From NCBI RefSeq assembly GCF_030294985.1, contig NZ_AP024718.1, positions 744,001 to 808,000 on the forward strand: DNA of 64,000 bases. Direction: 5' to 3'. This DNA is from Methylomarinovum tepidoasis. GTDB taxonomy: Bacteria > Pseudomonadota > Gammaproteobacteria > Methylococcales > Methylothermaceae. A model generated the notes under the pieces. The model did no database searches, was not told the origin of the DNA, and saw nothing but the letters and a program-made list of their open reading frames with translations. This document shows positions 9,267 to 18,366 of the stretch, in pieces (position 1 is the stretch's first letter; each line of letters begins with the position of its first letter). Both the position numbers and the translations under genes were made by a program.

Positions 9267-11342
9267 GTGATTACAAGAAATACAAGAAAAAGCTCGCTCC
9301 CCGCCCGGCTGCTTTCCTGCGCCGGTCTGCTGGCCCTTCCCCTCGCCCCGTCCGCCGATGAACTGCAGCTGGAAACCGTCGAGGTGGTCAGCCGCGCCAG
9401 CAACGTGCTGGGGATGACGTCTTCGGCTTCCCAAGGTTTCGTCGGCCGGCCGGAATTCGAATTCCGCCCCTGGATGCGGGTGGGCGAACTGGTGGAGGTG
9501 GTCCCCGGCATGGTGGCGACCCAGCACAGCGGCGAAGGCAAAGCCAACCAGTATTTCCTTCGTGGTTTCAACCTGGACCACGGCACCGATTTCGCCGGCT
9601 TTCTCGACGGTGCCCCCCTCAACCTGCCGACCCACGGACACGGGCAGGGGTGGCTGGATCTCAACTTCATGATCCCTGAGCTGATCGATTACATCGAATA
9701 TGGCAAGGGGCCCTATTATTCCGAAATCGGCGACTTCGCCTCGGCCGGCTATGCCAAATTCCACACCGCCAACCGCTTGGAAAAAGGCTTCTTGAAACAG
9801 ACCTTCGGCAGCGACAAATACTTCCGCACCGTGGTCGCCGACTCCATCGACATCGGCCAGGGCACACTGCTGGGAGCGACTGAAATCGGCTTCTTCGACG
9901 GTCCCTGGGACACGCCCATGGACATGCAGCGCTACAAGGGTTTTCTGAAATATTCCTGGGAAGGCATCGGCCGCGGCTTCGACATCAGCGCCAACGCCTA
10001 CTTCAACGACTGGACCGCCACCGACCACATTCCCGAACGGGCGGTACAACAGGGTCTGATCTCCCGTCTGGGGACTATCGATCCCAGTGACGGTGCCCAG
10101 GTGCACCGCTTCGGCCTCACCCTCAACGGCTGGAACGATTCCCGCTGGGGGCAGACCCGCCTGACCCTGTATACCTATTATTCCGACCTGCGGATTTATT
10201 CCAATTTCACCTATTTTCTCGACGATCCGGTCAACGGCGACCAGATCTTCCAGAAGGACCGCCGTTTCGTCCTCGGCGGCAAGCTGAGCCATCACTGGCA
10301 CTGGTTGTTCCACGGCATCGACGCCGGCTTCAAACTCGGCGCCCAGATACGCCAGGACTTCATCCCCAAAGTCGCCCTGTACCATACCCAGCGACGCCGC
10401 ATCTTGGATCCGGTCCGTATCGACGAAGTCAGCGAAACCAACGTAGCCTTCTACCTGGAAAACAATACCCGCTGGCACGAGAAAGTCCGCACCATCGCCG
10501 GCCTGCGGGGCGACATTTTCCTGTTCGACGTCGAGGATCGCTTCATCGACGCCAACAGCGGCGACACATCCGACTACAAAATCAGTCCCAAGTTCGGCAT
10601 CGTCCTTGGGCCGTGGTACGACACCGAACTGTATTTCAACTACGGTTTCGGCTTCCACAGCAACGACGCCCGCGGCACCGTCACCAAAATCGATCCCCGG
10701 AGCGGCAATCCGGTCAGGCCGGTCGATCCCATCGTCGGTTCGCGCGGCTTCGAGGTCGGTCTTCGCACCTACTGGATTCCCAACCTCAGCACCACTCTGG
10801 CGCTATGGCAGCTGCGGCTGGATTCGGAACTGGTGTTCGTGGGCGACGCCGGCACCACCGAGCCCAGTGGGGAGAGCAAGCGCTACGGCATCGAGCTGAG
10901 CAACACCTACAAGCCCCTCGACTGGCTCACCCTGGACTTCGACATGGCCCTGACCCGGGCCCGCTTCCTCAACGTCGGCAGCCATGCCAACAACGTCCCC
11001 AACTCCGTCGGCCGCGTCATCACCGGCGGCATCACCGTCGATCATCCCACCGGCGCCTTCGGTTCCATCCGGGTGCGCCACTTCGGCGCCATGCCGTTGG
11101 AAGAAACCGGCACCCACGATGCCGACAGTTCCACCATCGTCAACATGGGGGTCGGCTGGCGCTGGCGTGACCGGCTGCGGGTGTCCCTCGACATACTCAA
11201 TCTCACCGACAGCGATGACTCCGAGATCCAGTACTACTACACGTCCCGTTTGCCCGGCGAACCCGCGCAGGGGGTAGAGGACTATCACTTCCATCCGTTC
11301 ATGCCACGGCAGTTCCGCGGCACGGTGCAGTTGTTCTTCTGA
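9267..11342 (+). CDS. TonB-dependent outer-membrane receptor
   Basis: 691 residues from a GTG start with CCGGAG upstream. An export signal covers about residues 1-30, followed by a TonB-box-like LETVEVVS. The plug domain (about 45-160) contains NQYFLRGFNLDHGTDFAGFLDG and a histidine-containing PTHGHGQGW loop. The rest is a 22-strand-type barrel ending in the outer-membrane signature FRGTVQLFF. The substrate cannot be read directly. The downstream CopC and PepSY genes suggest a metal or metal chelate, with copper favoured and iron-siderophore possible. ExbB/ExbD energisers are at 24.5 kb. Confidence 0.88.
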   Translation: MITRNTRKSSLPARLLSCAGLLALPLAPSADELQLETVEVVSRASNVLGMTSSASQGFVGRPEFEFRPWMRVGELVEVVPGMVATQHSGEGKANQYFLRGFNLDHGTDFAGFLDGAPLNLPTHGHGQGWLDLNFMIPELIDYIEYGKGPYYSEIGDFASAGYAKFHTANRLEKGFLKQTFGSDKYFRTVVADSIDIGQGTLLGATEIGFFDGPWDTPMDMQRYKGFLKYSWEGIGRGFDISANAYFNDWTATDHIPERAVQQGLISRLGTIDPSDGAQVHRFGLTLNGWNDSRWGQTRLTLYTYYSDLRIYSNFTYFLDDPVNGDQIFQKDRRFVLGGKLSHHWHWLFHGIDAGFKLGAQIRQDFIPKVALYHTQRRRILDPVRIDEVSETNVAFYLENNTRWHEKVRTIAGLRGDIFLFDVEDRFIDANSGDTSDYKISPKFGIVLGPWYDTELYFNYGFGFHSNDARGTVTKIDPRSGNPVRPVDPIVGSRGFEVGLRTYWIPNLSTTLALWQLRLDSELVFVGDAGTTEPSGESKRYGIELSNTYKPLDWLTLDFDMALTRARFLNVGSHANNVPNSVGRVITGGITVDHPTGAFGSIRVRHFGAMPLEETGTHDADSSTIVNMGVGWRWRDRLRVSLDILNLTDSDDSEIQYYYTSRLPGEPAQGVEDYHFHPFMPRQFRGTVQLFF

Positions 11343-11415
11343 GACGATGGATCGGAGCCGGAACTAACCCCCGCATGGACAATCCAATCCTGCGGTTCGA
11401 ATCAAGAGGATCTTT

Positions 11416-11796
11416 ATGGCCACGAAACGATTGTTGCTGTTCTGGCTGGCGACCTTGCTGCCGTTGTGGGCCCAGGCCCATGCCATTCTGGTGGAGGCCA
11501 ATCCGGCTCCGAAATCGGTCATCAAGGTGAGCGAGGCGCCCAGGGAAATCTGGCTCCGCTTCGACGCTGGCGTCGGTGAACGCTATCTGGCGCTGGCGGT
11601 GATCGACCGCAGCCGCAAGAAGCGGGTGGACGCCAAGGATGCCGACCGCGATTTCACCGATCCCAGTATCGTGCGGGCGAGCTTCAAGGAACCGCTCCAG
11701 CCGGGCAAATATATGGTCCGCTACCGGGTCCAGTCCGCCGACACCCACATCATCACGGGCCGTTTCCAGTTCACCGTCGTCGAGGATGACCAATGA
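11416..11796 (+). CDS. copC: CopC-family periplasmic copper-binding protein
   Basis: 126 residues. The signal peptide ends at AQA, so the mature protein starts with His (HAILVEANPAP), the N-terminal Cu(II) ligand of CopC. The partner SADTHIITG provides the Asp/His pair of the same site. The methionine-rich Cu(I) loop of plasmid CopC is missing, as in Cu(II)-only CopC. GAGGAT lies before the ATG. It overlaps the next gene by 4 bases (ATGA). No CopD follows, although CopC often pairs with it. Confidence 0.88.
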   Translation: MATKRLLLFWLATLLPLWAQAHAILVEANPAPKSVIKVSEAPREIWLRFDAGVGERYLALAVIDRSRKKRVDAKDADRDFTDPSIVRASFKEPLQPGKYMVRYRVQSADTHIITGRFQFTVVEDDQ

Positions 11797-12413
11797 ACCT
11801 GCGTATTTTCGTTACCCTGCTGGCGTTGCTGGTCGCTGGCTTCTCACTTCCCGGACAGGCCGCCCCCAACATGAAGGGACGCGCCTGCATGATCACCACC
11901 GACTTCTATATCGTCCATTTCTCGGCCTTCCAGCCTCCGGCCAAGAAGCCGGAAACCGACGCCGAGCGCAAGGAGGCCTTCCGTCCCTACTGTCATGAGC
12001 TGCCGCGCACCGGCACCACCTATTTCGGCATGGACTTCATCGACCGCGACGTGCGGCAGATGCCCATCAGCATGAAAGTGGTGGAGGAAAAACCGACTGC
12101 CGGCGAGGAAGGCAAACCGCAGGTCGTGCGGGTGGTCAAGGAAGTTCCGCCCACGCTGTATCCGCAGGGGGTCGCCGATCTGCGGGTGAATTTCGACAAG
12201 CCGGGACACTACGCCCTGATCATCCAGTTCGGCGGCGAGGACGCGCTGGAGGAGGACATCATGCGGGTTCCGCTGACCGTGGCCCTGAGTTCGCCCTGGA
12301 AGCATATTCCCTTCCTCAAATACGCTGCGGTAGCCGCCATCGTGGTGTTCTTCACCATGGTGATCTTCTTCATTTCCCATTTCCGTGGCGCCCGCAAAGC
12401 CACGCAGGCGTAA
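11793..12413 (+). CDS. Membrane-anchored periplasmic protein of the CopC locus, unknown
   Basis: 206 residues. A signal peptide covers about 1-23, a periplasmic region 24-170, and one C-terminal membrane helix (YAAVAAIVVFFTMVIFFISHF) with a short basic tail. The mature N-terminus contains two cysteines and methionine/histidine residues (MKGRACMITTDF, YCHELPRTGTTYFGMDF), and VNFDKPGHYALIIQFGG suggests a beta sandwich. It is translationally coupled to copC and overlaps the PepSY gene by 29 bases. A role as a metal or redox partner is inferred from context only. Confidence 0.7.
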   Translation: MNLRIFVTLLALLVAGFSLPGQAAPNMKGRACMITTDFYIVHFSAFQPPAKKPETDAERKEAFRPYCHELPRTGTTYFGMDFIDRDVRQMPISMKVVEEKPTAGEEGKPQVVRVVKEVPPTLYPQGVADLRVNFDKPGHYALIIQFGGEDALEEDIMRVPLTVALSSPWKHIPFLKYAAVAAIVVFFTMVIFFISHFRGARKATQA

Positions 12414-13524
12414 ATCCCACAGCCACCGCTGGCCGATCACCGGCCGGCGGTGGGCTTTCCGCCTGCACCGCTGGCTGGCCCTGGGCACCGCCCTGTTGCT
12501 GGTGCTGCTGGGGCTGAGCGGCAGCCTCCTGGTCTATCGCGACCCGCTGTACCGGCTGCTGCACCCCCAAACCCGGATTCAGATCGATGGGCAACCCGCA
12601 CCCCTGGGACGCCTGCTCGATGCCGCTTTCACCTTGTATCCCCCCGACTCCGGCGTCTGGCGGCTGGTGCTGCCCGGGCGGGCCGGCGAGCCGGCCAAGG
12701 CCACTTACGTCAGCGACGACCCCTTCGAAGGCCCGGAAGGGGAGGTGATCGTCTGGATCGATCCGTACCGTGCCGAAGTCCTGCGTGCCTTCGAGAAGGA
12801 CAGGGACTGGTTCGAGGGGTGGTTGTACCGCTTCCATTCCACCTGGCTGCTGGAGGAAGGCAAGCTGCTCACCGCCGCCCTGGGGACGGTGCTGGTGATC
12901 CTCATCGCCACCGGCCTGTCCCTGTGGTGGCCGACCCGCCGCCGCCTGCACCTGAATCTGGCCGGCAGCCACCGCTGGCTGGGGGCCCTGGGCAGTCCGC
13001 TGCTGCTGTTCAGCACCCTCACCGGGCTCTATCTCGCCATCCCCCACGCCTGGCTGCCAGCACTGTATCCGGCCGTGGTCAGCGAGCCGCGCCCGCCTGT
13101 CCTCGAGCCGGCGGACACCGCGCCGCTGGACATCGACACGCTGGTGGCCCGCATCGTCCGCCGGCATCCACGCCTGGAACTGCGGGCCCTGACGCCGCCG
13201 CGCAGCGAAACCGACCCCTGGCTGCTGGAATTTCACCGCCAGGGGAGTTACGATGCGCCGCCAAGCTGGGACAAACTCTGGGTCGATCCCTGGCGCGCTC
13301 GCATCGCCGGCCGGATTGCGCCGCCGCCCACCTGGCGGGAGACGCTGCTGTGCTGGATGTTCCCGCTTCATAGCGGCGCAGCCATCCCGCCTGGAACCCT
13401 GCCGTTGCTGGCTCTCACCGGCCTGCTGCCCCTGCCGCTGGCCGGTACCGGCCTGTGGCTGTGGCTGCGACACCGGATCAGGAAGCGACACCGTGCTCTA
13501 TCTGCTCGCCAAAACCGTCATTAA
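12385..13524 (+). CDS. PepSY-associated transmembrane protein (possible metal reductase)
   Basis: 379 residues from GTG. Membrane segments lie at about 29-50 (LHRWLALGTALLLVLLGLSG), 165-185, 200-220 and 335-360. Histidines at or in membrane segments (FRLHRW, YRFHSTW, SHRWLG, FPLHSG) are typical of the PepSY_TM family. Characterised members such as FpvG and FoxB take part in reductive release of metal from siderophores in the inner membrane. Here it lies behind a TonB receptor and CopC, so periplasmic Cu(II) or Fe(III) reduction is a reasonable guess. Confidence 0.8.
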   Translation: MAPAKPRRRKSHSHRWPITGRRWAFRLHRWLALGTALLLVLLGLSGSLLVYRDPLYRLLHPQTRIQIDGQPAPLGRLLDAAFTLYPPDSGVWRLVLPGRAGEPAKATYVSDDPFEGPEGEVIVWIDPYRAEVLRAFEKDRDWFEGWLYRFHSTWLLEEGKLLTAALGTVLVILIATGLSLWWPTRRRLHLNLAGSHRWLGALGSPLLLFSTLTGLYLAIPHAWLPALYPAVVSEPRPPVLEPADTAPLDIDTLVARIVRRHPRLELRALTPPRSETDPWLLEFHRQGSYDAPPSWDKLWVDPWRARIAGRIAPPPTWRETLLCWMFPLHSGAAIPPGTLPLLALTGLLPLPLAGTGLWLWLRHRIRKRHRALSARQNRH

Positions 13525-13834
13525 CGCCCTCATCATCACCGCCGCCAGCGAAGCGGCCAAGCGCAGCCCGCTGATCGGCGCGGTGCTGGCGTCGATCCCG
13601 CTGGTTTCGGTACTGGCGATGATCTGGATGTACCACGAGCAGCACGACGTGGCCCAGATCGCCGCCTTCGCCCGCGACATCTTGTGGCTGGTGCTGCCGT
13701 CTCTGCTGCTGTTCGCAATCCTCCCGCCGCTGTTGCAGCGGGGACTGCATTTCTATCTCAGCCTCGCCATCGCCATCGCCGTCACCGTCGCCGGTTATGG
13801 CCTGATGGTGGTATGGTTGCGCCGTGGCGGTTGA
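13493..13834 (+). CDS. DUF3147-like small membrane protein
   Basis: 113 residues from a GTG overlapping the PepSY gene by 32 bases. It has four hydrophobic helices: LLAKTVINALIITAASE, SPLIGAVLASIPLVSVLAMIWMY, ILWLVLPSLLLFAILPPLL and YLSLAIAIAVTVAGYGLMVVW. The (A)KRSPLIGAVLASIPLVS segment is characteristic of the DUF3147 family, whose function is unknown. It is the last coupled gene of the TonB-CopC-PepSY run. Confidence 0.75.
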   Translation: MLYLLAKTVINALIITAASEAAKRSPLIGAVLASIPLVSVLAMIWMYHEQHDVAQIAAFARDILWLVLPSLLLFAILPPLLQRGLHFYLSLAIAIAVTVAGYGLMVVWLRRGG

Positions 13835-13896
13835 TTTCCCCCGCCGCAAACCCTATTTTCCCTAAGAAAAAGCAACTTTTTGGAGGAAAAACTGCG

Positions 13897-14415
13897 ATGA
13901 GCGAGGCAAAACAACTGTGGGGCCGGCCCCTGCAGCAGTGGTTGATCGGCGGCGGTATTCTGCTGGCCCTGATCGTCGGCTGGGCCCTGTTCTCCAGCGA
14001 GGAGGCGCAATATCAGGAGAAGGACAAGGTACTGGCCCGCTGTCAGGACAACTATCTGCGCGGCTGGATCAAACGGGTACGGGCCACCGGTTACGAAGTC
14101 AAGTTCGACAAGGACACCCAGCCGATCCTGTGCACCCCCTATCTCTGGAAACCGATGTTTCTGGAGCCTTATCAGCCGGTCACGGAGGTCGAGGTCGGGG
14201 GGACGTCCTACAAAATCGGTGACAAGGTGGCCTTCGACATCAAGGTGGAAAAGAAGCGCTACAAACTGATCGCCGAAATCGTCGATCTCACCGCCGACGG
14301 CAAGGTCCGGCTCAAGGTGGTCGATGGCGATCCCCTGGCGCGGGGTTACTATGACCAGCACATCGGTTCCAACTATATCGCCCTGGACCGCTTCAAGCTG
14401 ACCAAGGTCCACTGA
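13897..14415 (+). CDS. Single-span membrane-anchored protein, unknown
   Basis: 172 residues behind a strong GGAGG. One N-terminal helix (WLIGGGILLALIVGWALFSS) is followed by a soluble, probably beta-rich periplasmic domain with two cysteines (LARCQDNYLRG and PILCTPYLWKP) that could form a disulfide. No family was recognised. It is 62 bases after the DUF3147-like gene and may be transcribed with it. Confidence 0.7.
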   Translation: MSEAKQLWGRPLQQWLIGGGILLALIVGWALFSSEEAQYQEKDKVLARCQDNYLRGWIKRVRATGYEVKFDKDTQPILCTPYLWKPMFLEPYQPVTEVEVGGTSYKIGDKVAFDIKVEKKRYKLIAEIVDLTADGKVRLKVVDGDPLARGYYDQHIGSNYIALDRFKLTKVH

Positions 14416-14438
14416 GAACCCGGCGTCAGGGCCAGCCT

Positions 14439-15032
14439 TCAGCCATAGAGATCCAACTCCAGCGACGCCTCGGCGTCGGTGACCCGAACGTGGCCGTAGG
14501 CGCTGATGTCCGCTTCCTGCCCTGCGTTCCGGCGCAGGGGATTGTCGCCGCCATCCTGACGCTGCTGGATCTCGATCTGCGCCTTCATCGCCATCGCTGC
14601 CGCCGCGGCGGCGACGCTGCGGTCCTGGGGCGAGGGATCGCCGGGGGCGAGGGCGGCACGGCGGATGGTTTCCGCCTTGCGCAAGGTCGCCTCGGGATCG
14701 CTGGGAACCGGCGAGGTGTCGATGTTGATGTGACCGCCGATGGCATAGCGCTGGCCGTCCGGTCCCACTTGGTATTCGAACGACGGCCCGCCCAGGGCGT
14801 AGGAACCGGCAGCGGCCAGATGGGCCATCTCATGGGCCCGCACCTCCCGGTCGCGCTGGCGCAGTCGTTCCACCTGCCGCAGCTGGGCCTGATCCAGTTG
14901 CAGGCGGTCCGTCACGGCGGCCTTGGCTTTTCCCTCGCTTTCGGCGCCACGGCCTGCCACCGGAGAACCGGCCACCTGCACGTGGGGAAGAAACGCCTGG
15001 GAGGCGGAAGGAACCTGCACACCTGTCACCAT
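14439..15032 (-). CDS. SprA-type putative metalloprotease
   Basis: 197 residues. HEMAHLAAAG around residue 67 is a zincin-type HExxH site, and the following GPSFEYQVGPDGQRYAIGGHINIDTSPV is the conserved block of the SprA-related, CJM1_0395-like metalloprotease family. The low-complexity N-terminus is family-typical. The biological substrate is unknown. It is last in the minus-strand run, 43 bases after the M14-like gene. Confidence 0.82.
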   Translation of the reverse strand: MVTGVQVPSASQAFLPHVQVAGSPVAGRGAESEGKAKAAVTDRLQLDQAQLRQVERLRQRDREVRAHEMAHLAAAGSYALGGPSFEYQVGPDGQRYAIGGHINIDTSPVPSDPEATLRKAETIRRAALAPGDPSPQDRSVAAAAAAMAMKAQIEIQQRQDGGDNPLRRNAGQEADISAYGHVRVTDAEASLELDLYG

Positions 15033-15075
15033 AGAGATTGACCCTTTGCCGTTAGCGGCCGCTACCCCGGATTCT

Positions 15076-16098
15076 TTAGGGATCGGTTTCGTCCAGACGC
15101 TCCATCAGATAGCACAGGCAGTCCTGGCGGATGACGCGCTCGTCCAGAGTCAGCATCGACGGCATCACCCGCTGGCGCTGGACCAGCCTGCCGCTTTCGA
15201 CGGCGAAATAGCGCCCCGTCACCTCCCGGCCTTCCTCGTCCACCACCTGCACTGGCATGCGTTCGGTGTGCACCTCGCCCCAGGCGACGCCGGGGGGCAG
15301 CTCGGTGAAGTTGAGGTGGTCCAGGTCGCCGCGCAGCACCAGATCGGCGCTCTCGTCGTGGAAGCTGAAGCGGATGTGGTCGGGAATCCTGACCTGAGCC
15401 ACGGTGTGAAACAGGTCGATGGCGCCGCGGCCGATGGGTTTGTCGGGCACCTGGCGCAGATGCAGGCAGGTGTCGATGAAATCGGCGGCATGGGCCGCGC
15501 CGCGCTCCACCCCGGGCTTGCCGCATTCCAGGGTCACCGCCGGGCACAGTTCGGCAAAAGCCAGCGACTGCACCCCGCGGGGCCGGAGGAAATACACCAC
15601 CAGGTGACCGAACAGCGCCGCCAGGTTGAGGAACGGCCGCGCCAGTCTGTTGACACAGGCGTAGTGGGGATTGCGGCCGGTGTTGTTGTGGACGTCGACG
15701 CTGGCGAACACCCGGCGCCGGCGCATGATCTCCCACACCTGCCGCATCAGCCGCACTTCCGGGCAATCCGGGTGGTCGGTTCCCGGCCAGACCCGGTTGT
15801 AGTCCGGCTGGCCGTCGAGCCGCCGCATTCCCGCCGCCGCAGCGGCGACATTGCCGAAGAACACCGACAGGGAACGCGGTAGCGGCGCAGCCCGGTATTT
15901 TCGCAGAAGGCGCTGGACCGCCTGCAGCCCGGTCACCTCGTTTCCGTGCAGCAGCACGGAAACGAACAGGGGCCGCGCCTCGCGGCCCGGAAGATGCAGC
16001 AGGGTGGGGCCCGGCAGCAGGGTGTGCAGGTCGCGGGCCTTGATGTCGAGCAGACCTTCAGGAACGCGGTCGATTTGATACAGGGTCAGATCGGCCAT
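15076..16098 (-). CDS. Succinylglutamate desuccinylase/aspartoacylase-like M14 hydrolase
   Basis: 340 residues. Zinc ligands of the AstE/ASPA branch of M14 are seen: LLHGNEVTG (HxxE) near residue 50 and DVHNNTGRNPHY; TLECGKPG supplies a further conserved block. The family cleaves N-acyl amino acids such as N-succinylglutamate. There is no arginine-catabolic ast cluster here, so an astE assignment is not justified. It overlaps the upstream glutamate-cysteine-ligase-like gene by 13 bases, suggesting that the ligase and the hydrolase act on related compounds. Confidence 0.82.
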   Translation of the reverse strand: MADLTLYQIDRVPEGLLDIKARDLHTLLPGPTLLHLPGREARPLFVSVLLHGNEVTGLQAVQRLLRKYRAAPLPRSLSVFFGNVAAAAAGMRRLDGQPDYNRVWPGTDHPDCPEVRLMRQVWEIMRRRRVFASVDVHNNTGRNPHYACVNRLARPFLNLAALFGHLVVYFLRPRGVQSLAFAELCPAVTLECGKPGVERGAAHAADFIDTCLHLRQVPDKPIGRGAIDLFHTVAQVRIPDHIRFSFHDESADLVLRGDLDHLNFTELPPGVAWGEVHTERMPVQVVDEEGREVTGRYFAVESGRLVQRQRVMPSMLTLDERVIRQDCLCYLMERLDETDP

Positions 16099-17504
16099 GT
16101 ATGGACAGGGTCTCCTTGGCGTTGATGACGAAGATAGGCCGCTGTCAGGGCGATGAAGTCACGCCCGTGGACGGCGGCGAAGCGGCGCTGCCACAGGGCG
16201 CCGTTCTGGTCGGCCAGCACCCGCTGGCGCACGATGTCGAGATAGAATTCACGGTCGCGGCGGCATATCCCTAACCGCTGCAGACCCTCCCGCGCCAGCG
16301 GGATCAGCTCGTCACGCAGCAGTCTGGACAGGTGCCAGCGCTGGCCTCCGGCCCAGATCACCCGCGCCTCCCAGCCGTGTTTGGCGGCGCGATAGAAATT
16401 GTCCCGGGCGACGGCGAAGGGCAGGGGCTTTTCGTGGCTGAGGGACTCGGCCAGCCCGTAGTACAGCGCCGCGTTGGCGATCATGTCCACCAGGGTCGGG
16501 CCGGCGGGCAGTACCCGGTGCTCGATACGGAAATGGGGGGTGCCGTCGGCGTCGAACCCCACCAGCGGGCGGTTCCAGCGCCAGATGGTGCCGTTGTGCA
16601 GGCGCAGGTGGGCCAGCTTCTCCGGCGGGGTGTCGAAGCAGATCGGCAGCAGCGGCGGAAAGTGCCGCAGGTTCTCCTCGAACACCTCGCTCAGCCGGCG
16701 GCGGGCGTAGCCGCTGCCGAAGCCGACCCGGCGCAGGGGGCCGCGCACCGCCGCCCCGTAACCGCCCACTTCGATGGCTTGCTCGAACAGGGGGATGCGG
16801 GTTTCGGCCCACAGATCGCGGCCGAACAGGAACGGCGAATTGGCCCCGGCCGCCACTGTTGCCGCCGAAGCGACGATCGATGCGTTATAGAGGGCCACCG
16901 CCCGCTCCCGGGGGGCCTGCAGATGGATCTGGAATGAGGTGGCGGCCGACTCCAGCATGACGTCGTGATGCAGACACCTGAGGTGTTCGAGGCCGTGGAT
17001 GTCCAGCCGCAGCGGCTGGCCGCCGCGCTGTTTCAGGATCTGCTCGTTGAGCGCCAGATAGCGGTTCAGCGGCGACATGTTGGCCAGGCTGAGATCGGCC
17101 TGCCGCAACGTGGGCAGGATGCCGATCATCAACAGCGCCAGATCGAGGCGGCGGGCGCAGGCATCGGCTCGGCGCCACAGCTGCGCCAAATCGTGATGGA
17201 AGCGGCGCAAAGCGTCCTCACGCAGCGGACGGGGCCGATTGTTGAGCTCGACGTTGAAGCGCGCCAGCTCCGCCGAAGCCAGGGGATCGGCCAGGGCCTT
17301 AAGATAGCGGACGTTGTCCGGCGCCGGGCGCAGCCGGCGGTCCACCAGCCAGGCCTCGATTTCGAAGCCGCCCACCGGCTCGCGCCCGGAAAGATGGCCC
17401 TCGTGCTCCAGCACCCGCAGCAGGTGGGTTTCTTCGGCGACCCGGCGGCGGAAGCGCTCGAAATCCGCCGGCGTGAAGCGGATACGTTCGATTTCCTGGC
17501 CCAA
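16086..17504 (-). CDS. Glutamate-cysteine-ligase-like carboxylate-amine ligase
   Basis: 472 residues using a TTG at 17504 with GAGGAG 10 bases upstream; no better in-frame start lies near. Visible blocks are GGFEIEAWLVDRR, ARFNVELNNRP (metal-binding Glu/Asn), SFQIHLQAP and FRIEHRVLPAGPTLVDM, placing it in the glutamate-cysteine ligase superfamily (GCS2-like). These enzymes join an amine to the gamma-carboxyl of glutamate or a similar acid using ATP. The substrate is uncertain; no glutathione synthetase is adjacent. Confidence 0.75.
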   Translation of the reverse strand: MGQEIERIRFTPADFERFRRRVAEETHLLRVLEHEGHLSGREPVGGFEIEAWLVDRRLRPAPDNVRYLKALADPLASAELARFNVELNNRPRPLREDALRRFHHDLAQLWRRADACARRLDLALLMIGILPTLRQADLSLANMSPLNRYLALNEQILKQRGGQPLRLDIHGLEHLRCLHHDVMLESAATSFQIHLQAPRERAVALYNASIVASAATVAAGANSPFLFGRDLWAETRIPLFEQAIEVGGYGAAVRGPLRRVGFGSGYARRRLSEVFEENLRHFPPLLPICFDTPPEKLAHLRLHNGTIWRWNRPLVGFDADGTPHFRIEHRVLPAGPTLVDMIANAALYYGLAESLSHEKPLPFAVARDNFYRAAKHGWEARVIWAGGQRWHLSRLLRDELIPLAREGLQRLGICRRDREFYLDIVRQRVLADQNGALWQRRFAAVHGRDFIALTAAYLRHQRQGDPVHTWPI

Positions 17505-17529
17505 GTTGAGCGATCTCCTCGGTCGAAGG

Positions 17530-18366
17530 TTACAGATTGAAGGCGTTCCACACCGGCTCGACGCCCGGCGGCAGCGGCGCCAGCCGCCCGAGATCGATCC
17601 AGGGAAAGGCCGGATCGTGGAAATCGGACCCCACCGACCCGGCCAGGCGGTAACGGCGGGCGTAATCGGCGCAGGTGGCGATCTGGTTGGGGGAGCTGTT
17701 GCCGCTGACCACCTCCAGCCCCACCCCGCCGGCGGACTGGAAGGCCGACAGAAAGCGCCGCAGCCAGCTGGCGGTGAGCTGATAGCGCAGCGGATGGGCC
17801 AGCACCGCGACGCCGCCGGCGGCGCGGATCCATTCCAGAGCCTCTTCCAGCCCGGCCCAGCGGGTGGCGACGTAACCGGGTTTGCCCCGCACCAGATAGC
17901 GGTCGAAGACGTCGGCCACCGAAGCGGCATAATCCTGGGCCACCAGAAAGCGGGCGAAGTGGGTGCGGGTGATCATACCCCCGCCGGCCATTTCCTCCAC
18001 CGCCGCCAGACTGCCCTCGATGCCGTGTCTGGCCAGATTCTCGGCCATCGCCGCCGCCCGCTCGCGGCGGATCCGCTGCAGGCCGGCCAAGCCCCGACAC
18101 AGGATTTCGTTGGTGGGATCGACACCCAGACCGAGGATGTGGAAGCATCGCCTCTCCCAGGTGACGGAGATCTCCACCCCGGCGATCAGGCGGACACCGA
18201 GCGCCTCGGCGGCGCGGCGGGCGCTCGCGATACCGGCGACGCTGTCGTGGTCGGTGAGGGCCAGATGACGCACGCCATTGGCCGCCGCCCGGCTCACCAC
18301 CTGTGGCGGGGACAGGGCGCCGTCGGAGGCGGTGGAATGACAGTGGAGATCGAACGCCGAGGTCAT
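17530..18366 (-). CDS. PHP-domain phosphoesterase (RNase AM / nucleoside-bisphosphate phosphatase type)
   Basis: 278 residues. PHP metal motifs are FDLHCHSTASDG (near residue 6), LALTDHDSVAGI, LIAGVEISVTW, VLAHPLRY and SDFHDP. This is the YciV type; E. coli RNase AM (YciV) acts 5'-3' on short RNAs and on 3',5'-bisphosphonucleosides. It overlaps the upstream ABC exporter by 4 bases (ATGA). Confidence 0.88.
   Translation of the reverse strand: MTSAFDLHCHSTASDGALSPPQVVSRAAANGVRHLALTDHDSVAGIASARRAAEALGVRLIAGVEISVTWERRCFHILGLGVDPTNEILCRGLAGLQRIRRERAAAMAENLARHGIEGSLAAVEEMAGGGMITRTHFARFLVAQDYAASVADVFDRYLVRGKPGYVATRWAGLEEALEWIRAAGGVAVLAHPLRYQLTASWLRRFLSAFQSAGGVGLEVVSGNSSPNQIATCADYARRYRLAGSVGSDFHDPAFPWIDLGRLAPLPPGVEPVWNAFNL

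Noticed and set aside
15076-16098. Assigning astE to the M14-like gene
   Set aside because: No arginine succinyltransferase pathway genes are adjacent, and the family includes enzymes with other N-acyl substrates.
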